A DNA stretch of 35,999 nucleotides, taken from positions 12,302-48,300 of the forward strand of contig PAJQ01000022.1 of NCBI GenBank assembly GCA_002710215.1, given 5' to 3'. Positions 15,052-23,142 of the stretch are shown here, in pieces. The stretch is from Chloroflexota bacterium. Lineage in GTDB: Bacteria; Chloroflexota; Dehalococcoidia; Lucifugimonadales; UBA3495. The notes under the pieces were generated by a model. The model did not search any database. It worked only from the letters and a program-made list of their open reading frames with translations, and had not been told where the DNA came from. The translations under genes and the position numbers were made by a program. Position 1 is the stretch's first letter; every line of letters starts with the position of its first letter.

Positions 15052-16917
15052 ATGTACGTAATCGGCACCGCGGGCCACGTGGATCACGGCAAGTCTACCT
15101 TGGTCAAAGCCCTGACCAACATCGACCCCGACCGGCTCAAAGAGGAAAAAGAGCGGGAGATGACCATTGACCTGGGCTTTGCCTGGCTGACCTTGCCCAG
15201 CGGCCGGGAAGTTTCCATAGTCGACGTGCCCGGACACGAGCGGTTCATCAAGAACATGCTGGCCGGTGTCGGCGGGGGCGACCTGGCCCTGCTGATCGTC
15301 GCGGCCGACGAAAGCGTCATGCCCCAGACCCGGGAACACCTGGCTATCCTCGATATCCTCCAGATCCGCCAGGGGATAGTCGTCATCACCAAGACGGACA
15401 CGGTTGACGAGGAACTGGTGGAGTTGGTCAAGGCCGAAGTGGAAGACTTCCTGGAAGGCACATCCTTCCAAGGATGCCCCATGGTGGGCGTTTCCGCCTA
15501 CACCGGCGACGGCCTTGACGAACTCAAGTCCGTCCTAGATCAGATACTAGATAACACAGAGTCCCGACGGGACCTGGGACGGCCCAGACTGCCCGTGGAC
15601 CGTAGTTTTACCATCTCTGGGTTCGGGACCGTGGTCACCGGAACGCTTATCGACGGAGCGCTTACCGTGGGTCAGGAGGTGGAACTGGCTAACTCGGGCC
15701 GCCACGCCCGGATCCGCGGTCTCCAAAGCCACCAATCCAAAGTGGACCAAGCCCAACCCGGCGTTCGTTTAGCGGTAAATCTATCGGGCCTGTCCCGCAA
15801 CGAAGTGCCCCGTGGTGAAGTGCTGACTTCCGCCGGTTGGCTGCGCCGGACCAATCGCTTGGACGCCAGGGTCAAGATGGTCAAGGGCGCGCCCCACTCT
15901 CTTCGTCACAACGAGGGCGTCACATTCCATCTATTTACCAGCGAGACCACCGCTCGCGTCAGGCTTCTGGACGCCGACCGCTTGGCCGCTGGGGAAGACG
16001 GCTGGGTCCAGATACTCCTCACCGATTCCCTGCCCATGGTCAAGGGGGATTTCTTCGTTATACGCTCCTCCGAAGACACCCTCGGCGGCGGACAAGTGGT
16101 GGACCCAAACCCCCGCCGCAGGCATCGCCGCTTCGTCGCTGAAGTCGTGGACCGGTTGATGACGCTGGACCAGGGTTCCGGCGAAGACGTTCTCCTTAGC
16201 GTGGCCGAGCAGTGGGGCCCCTGCGACGCTTCGGTCCTGTCCCAGCGCTCCAATCTTCCCGTTTCCGAAGTCCTGGAGCGCATCGAAGCGCTGGAGTCTC
16301 AGGGCGATGTGGTAGTCCTGGGCGAATTGGGAACCGACAGCGACGCCGTCGTGTACTCCACTCAAGGCTGGAGCGCCATGACCGGGAAGCTTTTCCAAGC
16401 CTTGCGCGCGTACCACGACCAATATCCTCTGCGCCGGGGGGCTCCCTCCCAAGAGATCCGCAGCCGGTTGGGTCTCTCTCAACCTATTTTCCTTCGGGCG
16501 CAAGCCCGGTTGACTAACCAAGAGTACTTAGTAGAAGAGGGGACGCATCTGCGCCTTCCCGACCATCAAGTTGCCATGACTCCGGAGATGGAGGAAAAAG
16601 TTTCGGCATACATCAAAGCGCTGGAGCAAGACCCCTACTCCCCGCCCAGCGACCGGCCTTTGGACTCTGAGCTACTGGGCGTTCTGGCGGAAGAGGGCAA
16701 GGTTGTCCGTGTGAACGATTCGGTGGTGTTCGCCGCTTCGGCTTACCAGGAGATGACCGACCGTATCACCGAACACCTGAAGTCCAACGGCAGCATTACG
16801 GTGGCCGAAGCCCGGACCATGTTCGACACCAGCCGCAAGTACATTCTTCCCCTTTTAGAGTATTTGGATCAACAGCACGTGACTCGCCGGGTTGGCGACG
16901 AACGGGTGCTGCGGTAA
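15052..16917 (+). CDS. selB: Selenocysteine-specific elongation factor SelB
   Basis: 621 residues. The GTPase domain has GHVDHGKST (residues 8-16), an EKEREMTIDLGFAWL switch region, DVPGHERF and TKTD as the nucleobase motif, the SelB version of NKxD. Beta-barrel domains follow, then ~250 residues of winged-helix repeats (QYPLRRGAPSQEIRSRLGL ... SRKYILPLLEYLD) that would bind the SECIS hairpin. SelB delivers Sec-tRNA to in-frame UGA codons. The length is normal for the family. No selA, selD or tRNA-Sec gene is in the window, and I saw no obvious selenoprotein here. nurA starts six bases after the stop, implying one transcript. Confidence 0.92.
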   Translation: MYVIGTAGHVDHGKSTLVKALTNIDPDRLKEEKEREMTIDLGFAWLTLPSGREVSIVDVPGHERFIKNMLAGVGGGDLALLIVAADESVMPQTREHLAILDILQIRQGIVVITKTDTVDEELVELVKAEVEDFLEGTSFQGCPMVGVSAYTGDGLDELKSVLDQILDNTESRRDLGRPRLPVDRSFTISGFGTVVTGTLIDGALTVGQEVELANSGRHARIRGLQSHQSKVDQAQPGVRLAVNLSGLSRNEVPRGEVLTSAGWLRRTNRLDARVKMVKGAPHSLRHNEGVTFHLFTSETTARVRLLDADRLAAGEDGWVQILLTDSLPMVKGDFFVIRSSEDTLGGGQVVDPNPRRRHRRFVAEVVDRLMTLDQGSGEDVLLSVAEQWGPCDASVLSQRSNLPVSEVLERIEALESQGDVVVLGELGTDSDAVVYSTQGWSAMTGKLFQALRAYHDQYPLRRGAPSQEIRSRLGLSQPIFLRAQARLTNQEYLVEEGTHLRLPDHQVAMTPEMEEKVSAYIKALEQDPYSPPSDRPLDSELLGVLAEEGKVVRVNDSVVFAASAYQEMTDRITEHLKSNGSITVAEARTMFDTSRKYILPLLEYLDQQHVTRRVGDERVLR

Positions 16918-16923
16918 CCGGCC

Positions 16924-18132
16924 ATGCCCCTGGACCTGGGACAAACCATGCTCCAGTTGGACCGGGTGAGCCGGGGTCTGGTCGCCGATAGCGGCCAACG
17001 GGAAGCCCGCCTGACGGCCTTTGTCGACGCCGCATCCAAGGTCGACGCCGCGACGGCCATCGCCAAGACGGGATATGATTCAGAGCGCCCCTTTCTCGCC
17101 GCCCAGGTGTTGGACAGTTTGCTGGGCGCCTACGCGCCGGTAGAACCGCCCATGGACTGGTGCACGGTGGCCGTGGACGGGTCCCACATCGACGTGGACC
17201 GCCACCTACCCGTGGGCTGCTACCTGATTAACATGGGCGGCTGTTCATTGACCTACGGCTCTCTGCCCAACGCCAGTTTCTTCAGCCAGCCTAGTCTTTA
17301 CCACCGGCCGGAAGACTTGTATCTAACCGATCCGTCAAACCCAAACTATGAAGAACCGGTGGCCGGCCCCCTGCTGGGTTTGATCCGCACCGTTCAGGAG
17401 TTGGAGCGCCTAGCCCAAGCCATAGCCGGCGTCCCAGCCGGCCTGCCCACTCTGGCGTTGGTCGACGGCTCCCTGGTTATGTGGGGACTGTCGGGCCGGG
17501 GCTACCCTCCATTCGTCAAAGAAGCCATCATCCAAGACCGGCTGTTGCCGGCCCTGGACCAACTGCGGGAAGAGTCCCAACACCGCCCGCTTTGCCTGGC
17601 AGCCTACGTTTCCCTGCCCCGCAGCGCCGAGGTAGTCAACGCGGCCCGGAGCAGCCTGTGCCCTGAGGAACTTTCCCAGTGCCGGAACCATTGCAACAAT
17701 CGCCGCAGCATCCAGGCGCCCTGCGACCTATCGAACGACTTCATCGACCGTGACCTATTTCAACGAACACTGGATACGGGCTGGCGGTCAGCAACCTATT
17801 TGACCAACTCGTCGGTGCCCAGGGAGAGCTACGGCGAACACCAGATCTGCTTCTTTTACCTGAACTGCGGCGAGGAGATCGGACGGATCGAACTGCCCCA
17901 GTGGGTCGCCCAGGACGAGAGGTTGCTATCCCTTTGCCACAGCCTGGTGCTGGACCAGTGCCGGCGCGGCCAAGGCTACCCGGTGGCAATCTCCGAGGCC
18001 CACGAACAGGCGGTCATCAACGGAGCCGACCGCCAATTTTTCAAGCAGATGCTAGCGGAAGCCCTGGAACGAGAGGGCCTACCGGTCTACACATCGGAAA
18101 AAGACCGCTCCAAACGCACGCCCTGGCTGTGA
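16924..18132 (+). CDS. NurA-domain nuclease-like protein
   Basis: 402 residues. The NurA core is seen as VAVDGSHIDVDR (D85 and D90 as metal-binding candidates), a second LALVDGSLVMWGL (D181), and a late EEIGRIELPQWVA segment typical of the family. In archaea and some bacteria NurA is a 5'-3' nuclease that works with the HerA ATPase in end resection. No herA is visible here. Its tight coupling to selB (six-base gap) is probably a lineage gene-order habit rather than a functional link. Confidence 0.75.
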   Translation: MPLDLGQTMLQLDRVSRGLVADSGQREARLTAFVDAASKVDAATAIAKTGYDSERPFLAAQVLDSLLGAYAPVEPPMDWCTVAVDGSHIDVDRHLPVGCYLINMGGCSLTYGSLPNASFFSQPSLYHRPEDLYLTDPSNPNYEEPVAGPLLGLIRTVQELERLAQAIAGVPAGLPTLALVDGSLVMWGLSGRGYPPFVKEAIIQDRLLPALDQLREESQHRPLCLAAYVSLPRSAEVVNAARSSLCPEELSQCRNHCNNRRSIQAPCDLSNDFIDRDLFQRTLDTGWRSATYLTNSSVPRESYGEHQICFFYLNCGEEIGRIELPQWVAQDERLLSLCHSLVLDQCRRGQGYPVAISEAHEQAVINGADRQFFKQMLAEALEREGLPVYTSEKDRSKRTPWL

Positions 18133-18210
18133 CGCCACGAACTCCCACCATTAATACCGCTTAGATCAAGCCAATCTTGACTCGATTAACAATCGCTGGG
18201 GAGGCGTTAA

Positions 18211-19185
18211 ATGCTACATACGCGCATCTGTGACCTGCTGGGGATAGAGCATCCCATCATCAGCGCTCCCATGGGTTCCGCCGCCGGACCTGAACTGGCC
18301 GCGGCGGTCTCAGAGTCCGGGGGATTTGGCATGATCGGGACCGGTGTCGGTCCAACCGGGACCTGGATGCGAGAGCAAATCAACATAGCCAGAGAGCTGA
18401 CCGACAAGCCTTTTGGCGTCGGTTTTATCTCCAGCGCTCCGGGGCTGGAGGAGGCGATTCAGGTCTGTCTTGATGAGCAGGTTACCGCGATGAGCCATTC
18501 CTTCGCCGACGCCTCCCCGTACATACCGGCAGCCCACGCGGCCGGCGTCAAAGTGTTAGTCCAGGTGCAGTCCGTCGCTCTGGCGGCGGCGGCGGCCCGC
18601 GCCGGAGCCGACATTATCACCGCTCAAGGCACGGAAGCAGGTGGCCATACCGGGTATCTCGGAACGCTTCCCATCGTCCCCGCCGTGATAGAAGTAGCCG
18701 GGGGCATACCCGTGATCGCCGCCGGGGGCATAGCCGACGGCCGAGGAGTCGCCGGCGTGCTGATGCTGGGCGCGGAAGGGGCTTGGATCGGGACCAGATT
18801 CGTGGCCAGCAGGGAATCGGCCGCCGCCGAATGGGGCAAGGCGCGTGTAATAGAGGCCGGCGCCGATGACACGGTCCTAACCCAAGTTTACGATCTCGCG
18901 CTGGAATCGCCTTTCCCAAATTGGATTAGTGACCGGGTGCTGCGCAACGACTATACCAACGTGTGGGATGGCCGAAACGAAGAGGTAATCGCTGCTCGGA
19001 AAGAGCTTCAGCCGCAGCTGAGTGAAGCTATGCAGTCAGGAAACGTTAATCTCGCCCCCATCAGAGCGGGCACCGCTTCCGGCTTAATCTCCGAGATATT
19101 ACCAGCGGGAGACATCGTACGCCGCATTGTGGCCGAGACCGAGGCGATTCTTCGCAGCCGGCCCGGTCAGGTGTTGGGCGGCTAG
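18211..19185 (+). CDS. Nitronate monooxygenase / 2-nitropropane-dioxygenase-like flavoprotein
   Basis: 324 residues with a TIM-barrel NPD pattern: LLGIEHPIISAPMGSAAGPELAAAVS at the start, AQGTEAGGHTG (catalytic His candidate) and VIAAGGIADGRGVAGVLMLGAEGAWIGTRF as the FMN phosphate-binding part. The family oxidises alkyl nitronates or reduces enoyl substrates using FMN, so the substrate is uncertain. GGGAGG gives a good ribosome site eight bases before the ATG. An intrinsic terminator follows the gene. Confidence 0.88.
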   Translation: MLHTRICDLLGIEHPIISAPMGSAAGPELAAAVSESGGFGMIGTGVGPTGTWMREQINIARELTDKPFGVGFISSAPGLEEAIQVCLDEQVTAMSHSFADASPYIPAAHAAGVKVLVQVQSVALAAAAARAGADIITAQGTEAGGHTGYLGTLPIVPAVIEVAGGIPVIAAGGIADGRGVAGVLMLGAEGAWIGTRFVASRESAAAEWGKARVIEAGADDTVLTQVYDLALESPFPNWISDRVLRNDYTNVWDGRNEEVIAARKELQPQLSEAMQSGNVNLAPIRAGTASGLISEILPAGDIVRRIVAETEAILRSRPGQVLGG

Positions 19186-19216
19186 GACCGCGTTCACCGC
19201 GTTTCATCTCTTGGCG

Positions 19217-19240
19217 ACGAACGTCAAGTTCGTATTTTTT
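19217..19240 (+). terminator. Intrinsic terminator after the NPD-like gene
   Basis: ACGAAC (19217-19222), a 5-base loop, GTTCGT (19228-19233), then A and a run of six T. The U-tract exists only in the + direction, so it serves the NPD-like gene and not the convergent protease gene. Confidence 0.8.
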
Positions 19241-19248
19241 CGAAGACT

Positions 19249-20475
19249 CTAGGCTTGATCCAGATAATCCAAAAACTCCTGAATGCTGCTGAACCCGGCG
19301 ACGAGCTTCAGAAAATCCTCCAGGGAATCGGTACGCCGCCTTAATTCTTTCAACTGCCCGTCAATGGGACTGACCGACGCCGGGCTGGCGGCGTAGGAAC
19401 CGTGAAAAGCAAAGAAGGCTTGGTTTATTTTTCGGATCAGCCTGCCATTGGCCGCTAGGAACTGGCGGCGTTCCTCCATGTAAGCTTCGGCCTCCTCAAT
19501 CTTCCCCTGGGCCAAAAGCTCCTCGGCCCCCATCCGGGTCTCCCGCATCGCCTCGTTGAAGTCAAATACCTCTGGGTCAACTTCCGGCGACGAACTCGAG
19601 TCCCGGTTGATAACCTCGCCGGTCATGGCGGTGTAAGCGAGATCGCCGATCTCCTCCCCGCCCAGGGTGGCCGCCGTTTCGTTCAGCGTGGTCATTTCCG
19701 AGCTGTCCCAGAAGTGCTGACCCAGAGGTTGGAAGAAAAACCAATGGTGCAGCCATTCATGGGCGGTGATTACCACGGCGTGGTGCAGGCTGCTTGAATC
19801 GGACACCACGCTGGGGTAAGTGGCAACTCCTCCCGTGTCCTCCACCAACGCCGCCAGGTTTTCTTCCCGCAGAACCATCTCCTCGATTCGGTCCCTCTCC
19901 TCACTCCTGATACCTGGTGCCAGGAGAATTGTTTTTTGGCGGTGGATTCGATCCCTGGGAGACAACACTAAAACGGTTGGGGAACTAGAATACACCGTGT
20001 CCACCGGGGGAAAGATGAGGCCGATGCGAGACTTGAAATTCGCTTCACCGAGAATCGAGCTGATTTCGGCCTCTACAGCCTCTTCCACCTGAGGCCGCAT
20101 CGCCCGGCGCCGCTCCTCGATCGCTTCAATTTGGGCGCGTAAAGACCGCTTTTCCTCTGCCGATAGAGGTTCACGGGTAGCTGCCGGGTACAGCAATCGT
20201 TGCTCCACTTCTCTTTGCTGGCGTCCCAGCTCAAAAAATTCCTGGGCCAGTTGGTTCTTCGCGCTCCTGCCATCTTCAGATGTCCATGGAAGGAGCACAC
20301 CGGCTTGGCGCACCCATTTATCCAGGAAGTTGGACAGTTCCCATTGAAGCAGGCTGTACTTGTATGGCGACACCGCCAGGTCCAATGGGGAGGGCCGGAA
20401 GTCTCCTCCGCCGGCGGCCAGCGCCACCACGGACAAGAAAACAAACGAGACAGCAGTACGGAGGACCTTGGGCAT
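19249..20475 (-). CDS. Putative secreted HExxH zinc metalloprotease, family unknown
   Basis: 408 residues. The N-terminus has a hydrophobic signal-like segment (about residues 6-21). A predicted coiled, charged region spans about 75-140. The key motif is AHEWLHHW with H239, E240 and H243, followed 23 residues later by NETAA with E266, which fits a gluzincin-type zinc site (HExxH ... E). I do not recognise the full-length family. The remaining C-terminus is helical and ends LDYLDQA. It starts eight bases after the FAD oxidoreductase stop on the same strand, so it is probably co-transcribed. Zinc peptidase activity is inferred from the motif only. Confidence 0.65.
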   Translation of the reverse strand: MPKVLRTAVSFVFLSVVALAAGGGDFRPSPLDLAVSPYKYSLLQWELSNFLDKWVRQAGVLLPWTSEDGRSAKNQLAQEFFELGRQQREVEQRLLYPAATREPLSAEEKRSLRAQIEAIEERRRAMRPQVEEAVEAEISSILGEANFKSRIGLIFPPVDTVYSSSPTVLVLSPRDRIHRQKTILLAPGIRSEERDRIEEMVLREENLAALVEDTGGVATYPSVVSDSSSLHHAVVITAHEWLHHWFFFQPLGQHFWDSSEMTTLNETAATLGGEEIGDLAYTAMTGEVINRDSSSSPEVDPEVFDFNEAMRETRMGAEELLAQGKIEEAEAYMEERRQFLAANGRLIRKINQAFFAFHGSYAASPASVSPIDGQLKELRRRTDSLEDFLKLVAGFSSIQEFLDYLDQA

Positions 20476-20483
20476 GAGAACGA

Positions 20484-21647
20484 TCAGGCGAGGACGTGAT
20501 AGCGATAGCTGGAGGTCAGCAGGTCTCCCTCTTCAAAGCGGCTGAACCTTAAGGGATTAATATCGATGGAAGAGGCGCTGCCCTGGGTGATTAACTCGGC
20601 CATGGTCAATCCAATCATCGGCGAAAGCTTGAAGCCGTGGCCGCTGAAACCCACGGCGCAATACAGACCCTCGATACCCGGCACCCGGTCCAGGATAGGA
20701 TGCCAATCCGGAGTGATGGTGAACAGGCCCGACCAACCGCCCCGGAAATAAGAGTCGGCCATGGGCGGCATGCGGCGGGCAATTTTGGCCGAAGCCTCGG
20801 TCACCGCCGGCATGTCAACGCCTTCGTTGTAGCTGCCCACAACAACCTCATCGTCGCCAAAGCCCATCAGGGTCATGTTGGAGCTGTCGGGCCGGAAGGA
20901 GAAGGACTGGGCGATATCTCCGACGATAGGATGCTCCGGTATCCGGTCCAAGGGCCTGGTAAGCATGGCAACCTGATGGCGAACCGTGGACACGGGCAGG
21001 TCGATCCCCACCTTGGCCATTACCTCACGGGACCAGGGGCCGGAAGCCACCACCGCTACATTGGTCTCTCGCCTGCCTTCCGCCGTCAGCACTGCCTGGA
21101 CCTGCCCACCTGAGATCTCGATCCCCACGGCAGGGTTGCGCAATTCGATCCGGGCCCCCATCTCCTTGGCTTTGGTGGCGTAAGAGGTCGTCAGTTGGTA
21201 AGGGTCGGCGTAGCCGGACTCCGGCTCCCAAGCCATGACTTCGGTTTCATCGACCTCCACCATCGGGGCCAATTCCCGAACCTGGGCGGCATCGACCTCG
21301 CTGGTGCTGATGCCCAATTCCTGCTGCATGGCGATGTTTTTTTCCAACCCCGGACGGTCAACGCCCTCCACGATTACCAGGTACCCGGTTTTGACGAAAC
21401 CAGAGGTCCCGCCAACCATCTCGCCGAAATTGCTGAAGTACTTCAGGCTCTCCCAGGCCATGGAGGCGGTCACCGGATTGGAGTAATGCATCCGGCAAAT
21501 GGCCTGGGAGCGGCCCGTGGAACCGGAACCCAGCACGTCCTGTTCCACCAGGACGGAGTTGGTTACTCCAAGTTTGGCCAGGTTGTACAGCATGCTGCAC
21601 CCCATCACCCCGCCGCCAATGATTACCACGTCTGCTGATTGTCGCAT
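20484..21647 (-). CDS. FAD-dependent oxidoreductase (DAO / sarcosine-oxidase-beta-like)
   Basis: 387 residues. The N-terminal dinucleotide-binding motif is VVIIGGGVMGCSMLYNLAKLG, and the C-terminus has the flavin-proximal GLYCAVGFSGHGFKLSPMIG typical of the D-amino-acid oxidase superfamily. SGSTGRSQAICR resembles the segment next to the FAD in sarcosine/dimethylglycine oxidases. It probably oxidises a secondary or tertiary amine; the exact substrate is unknown. It ends eight bases before the metalloprotease gene and follows the Fic gene after 71 bases. Confidence 0.85.
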   Translation of the reverse strand: MRQSADVVIIGGGVMGCSMLYNLAKLGVTNSVLVEQDVLGSGSTGRSQAICRMHYSNPVTASMAWESLKYFSNFGEMVGGTSGFVKTGYLVIVEGVDRPGLEKNIAMQQELGISTSEVDAAQVRELAPMVEVDETEVMAWEPESGYADPYQLTTSYATKAKEMGARIELRNPAVGIEISGGQVQAVLTAEGRRETNVAVVASGPWSREVMAKVGIDLPVSTVRHQVAMLTRPLDRIPEHPIVGDIAQSFSFRPDSSNMTLMGFGDDEVVVGSYNEGVDMPAVTEASAKIARRMPPMADSYFRGGWSGLFTITPDWHPILDRVPGIEGLYCAVGFSGHGFKLSPMIGLTMAELITQGSASSIDINPLRFSRFEEGDLLTSSYRYHVLA

Positions 21648-21718
21648 GTCCGGATGTCTCCAATTCCGCGGGAAGCGTCCCTCTTTCAGTCTACCAATAA
21701 GGGCAACTGTTCCTTGGG

Positions 21719-22798
21719 CTAATCGACGGAACTCACATTCTCCAAGTCTAATGGATAATATACCCTCGTACGGGTTTTACCTTCTACTCTTAGTACGCCC
21801 ACATTCACCATTTCGTTCAGATCCCGGGAGGCCGTCGCCGGGGAGACACCGGTGATTTCCATGTAGTCACCCCTGGTAATTTGCCCGGTCTGGACCGCAA
21901 AGGAGTAAGCATCCATGTGCCTCTCAGGCCAACCATTGTTTGCCCAAAATGATTGCGCTTGTCTCATCATTTGATACCAATTTCCGAGCCTATCTACTAG
22001 CTCTTGTAAATGGCGCAAAAGCGCGACCACAAAGAACTCTAGCCATGATGTTGCATCATAACCAGAGCTGAAACTAGTGACCAATGTATGTTCAATGGCC
22101 GCGACGTAATCCTGACGCACTGAAAAAAGATGGGCTTCCAAGGCCAACAACTTTCGAAAACCATATGGCGACCTCTGCAAGACCAGAGTAGATAGACCCC
22201 GGGCGGTCCTACCGTTTCCGTCCCAGAAAGGATGGATAGCTACGGTATGGATATGTGCTAACCCAGCTTTGATCACCGGGTGCACTTCGATTTGATAAGT
22301 CCGTAGCCAAAGCGCGAAGGAACGCATCAGCTCGGGGACGTCCCCCTGATTTGGAGGAGCATAATCGCCGATCTTGTTTTGTCCTCTCCTGTACACTCCC
22401 GGAGTTAGCAATTCAGCCTCTCCAGTCAGGAAATAACGATTTAATTGTCGAATGACTAACTCGTCAATCGGAATGTCCGGCTGGTCGCTGAGGAAATCGA
22501 CAAACTCGTAAGCTTGAAGTGCATTAATATTGGCCTGCTCATCCTTAGTGTAATTAACCGCAGTGCTCCGGTTTACCAGTCGGCCAACTGCTTCTTCATC
22601 AAGTGCAGCACCTTCGATTCTGGTGGTACCAGATGCCCTCTTGACATTGGCCAAACGCATTTGCCGTTGTAGCCAAACTTCATGCTTCGGCATCATTAAC
22701 ATATTGTCAATTAGCCACCTGTGGCTCTCGACGGTCTCAAGAGTCGTAGTAATCAGACTAGAGTTGGTATATTGCGGCGTAAATATTCTCTCATTCAT
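21719..22798 (-). CDS. Fic-domain AMP-transferase with N-terminal inhibitory helix and C-terminal winged helix
   Basis: 359 residues. The Fic motif is complete: HPFWDGNGRTAR at 189-200 (catalytic H189). The N-terminal region carries an inhibitory motif TTRIEG (E62) of the class II arrangement, predicted to keep adenylylation off by itself. Residues ~300-350 look like a winged helix (ITGVSPATASRDLNEMVNVG, then a wing), suggesting DNA binding and autoregulation. Base composition is clearly AT-richer than the neighbours and the start lies beside a very AT-rich segment with inverted repeats, a sign of acquisition. The target protein is unknown. Confidence 0.88.
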   Translation of the reverse strand: MNERIFTPQYTNSSLITTTLETVESHRWLIDNMLMMPKHEVWLQRQMRLANVKRASGTTRIEGAALDEEAVGRLVNRSTAVNYTKDEQANINALQAYEFVDFLSDQPDIPIDELVIRQLNRYFLTGEAELLTPGVYRRGQNKIGDYAPPNQGDVPELMRSFALWLRTYQIEVHPVIKAGLAHIHTVAIHPFWDGNGRTARGLSTLVLQRSPYGFRKLLALEAHLFSVRQDYVAAIEHTLVTSFSSGYDATSWLEFFVVALLRHLQELVDRLGNWYQMMRQAQSFWANNGWPERHMDAYSFAVQTGQITRGDYMEITGVSPATASRDLNEMVNVGVLRVEGKTRTRVYYPLDLENVSSVD

Positions 22799-22862
22799 TA
22801 TAATTAACGCGAATATTAAGATGATATAAGCTTAATTATAATATCATTATCGCAATATTGCG
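22797..22862. promoter_or_regulatory. AT-rich inverted repeats over the fic start, possible operator
   Basis: Three nested or adjacent dyads are visible. ATTATAATTAA (22797-22807) pairs perfectly with TTAATTATAAT (22832-22842). ATGATAT (22821-22827) pairs with ATATCAT (22841-22847), centre to centre 20 bases. CGCAATATTGCG (22851-22862) is a perfect 12-base palindrome. The first arm overlaps the fic start codon. Several TATAAT-like boxes lie in the same segment. The Fic protein itself carries a winged helix, so autorepression here is a reasonable guess. Confidence 0.5.
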
Positions 22863-22968
22863 GCAACAAACCCCGGAAGCAACTTGCTTCGGGTAAGCGC
22901 ATTGACTTGCACCACCGGGAGCTGGCTCGCACCCCAAACCATCTCACCCATGATAAATGCCACGCCTG

Positions 22969-22997
22969 TTGACAGTTGTTGACCTCTCAGGTAGACT
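22969..22997 (+). promoter_or_regulatory. Sigma70-type promoter of the sulfite reductase operon
   Basis: TTGACA (22969-22974), a 17-base spacer and TAGACT (22992-22997): a perfect -35 with optimal spacing and a 4/6 -10. The start of transcription would fall near 23003-23005, immediately before the leader peptide ATG at 23006, so the leader peptide may be translated leaderless. Confidence 0.65.
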
Positions 22998-23005
22998 TCT
23001 TTCCA

Positions 23006-23068
23006 ATGAGACCCATATCGATTAACTGCTGCATCTGTACCTGTCCCCCCACAGAGGGGGCAGGCTAG
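23006..23068 (+). CDS. Cysteine-rich leader peptide (attenuator)
   Basis: A 20-codon frame from ATG 23006 to TAG 23066-23068. Four of six consecutive codons are Cys (residues 8-13, CCICTC; codons TGC TGC ATC TGT ACC TGT at 23027-23044). The Cys codons run into the 5' arm of the first leader hairpin (23040-23050). It lies between the promoter and the reductase gene. Known polycysteine leader peptides control sulfur and cysteine genes in actinobacteria; a role as a sensor of charged tRNA-Cys is inferred here from composition and position. No Shine-Dalgarno is evident, so leaderless initiation is likely. Confidence 0.7.
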   Translation: MRPISINCCICTCPPTEGAG

Positions 23069-23132
23069 TCGTTCGTTCAGCGACATCGTCTTAATCGACA
23101 CCTGCGCCCACCAAGCACGCCGTTTGGTGGGC
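23040..23132 (+). promoter_or_regulatory. Transcription attenuator: competing hairpins before sulfite reductase
   Basis: Hairpin A: 23040-23050 (CCTG, bulged T, C run) pairs with 23056-23064 (GGGGGCAGG), about nine pairs. Alternative: the same GGGGGCAGG can pair with CCTGCGCCC at 23101-23109, eight of nine pairs. That would block the 5' arm (23106-23114) of the terminator. A small stem GTCG/CGAC lies between (23068-23071 with 23081-23084). A ribosome stalled at the Cys codons should open hairpin A, allow the alternative pairing and let transcription continue. A ribosome moving to the stop codon should mask GGGGGCAGG and allow termination. Folding energies were not computed. Confidence 0.65.
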
Positions 23133-23142
23133 TTTTTATTTT
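23106..23142 (+). terminator. Intrinsic terminator inside the sulfite reductase leader
   Basis: GCCCACCAA (23106-23114) pairs with TTGGTGGGC (23124-23132), nine perfect pairs, followed by TTTTTATTTT (23133-23142). It lies only eleven bases before the AGGAGG of the reductase gene. It has a U-tract only in the + direction. A strong terminator between a promoter and its gene is the mark of attenuation. Confidence 0.85.
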
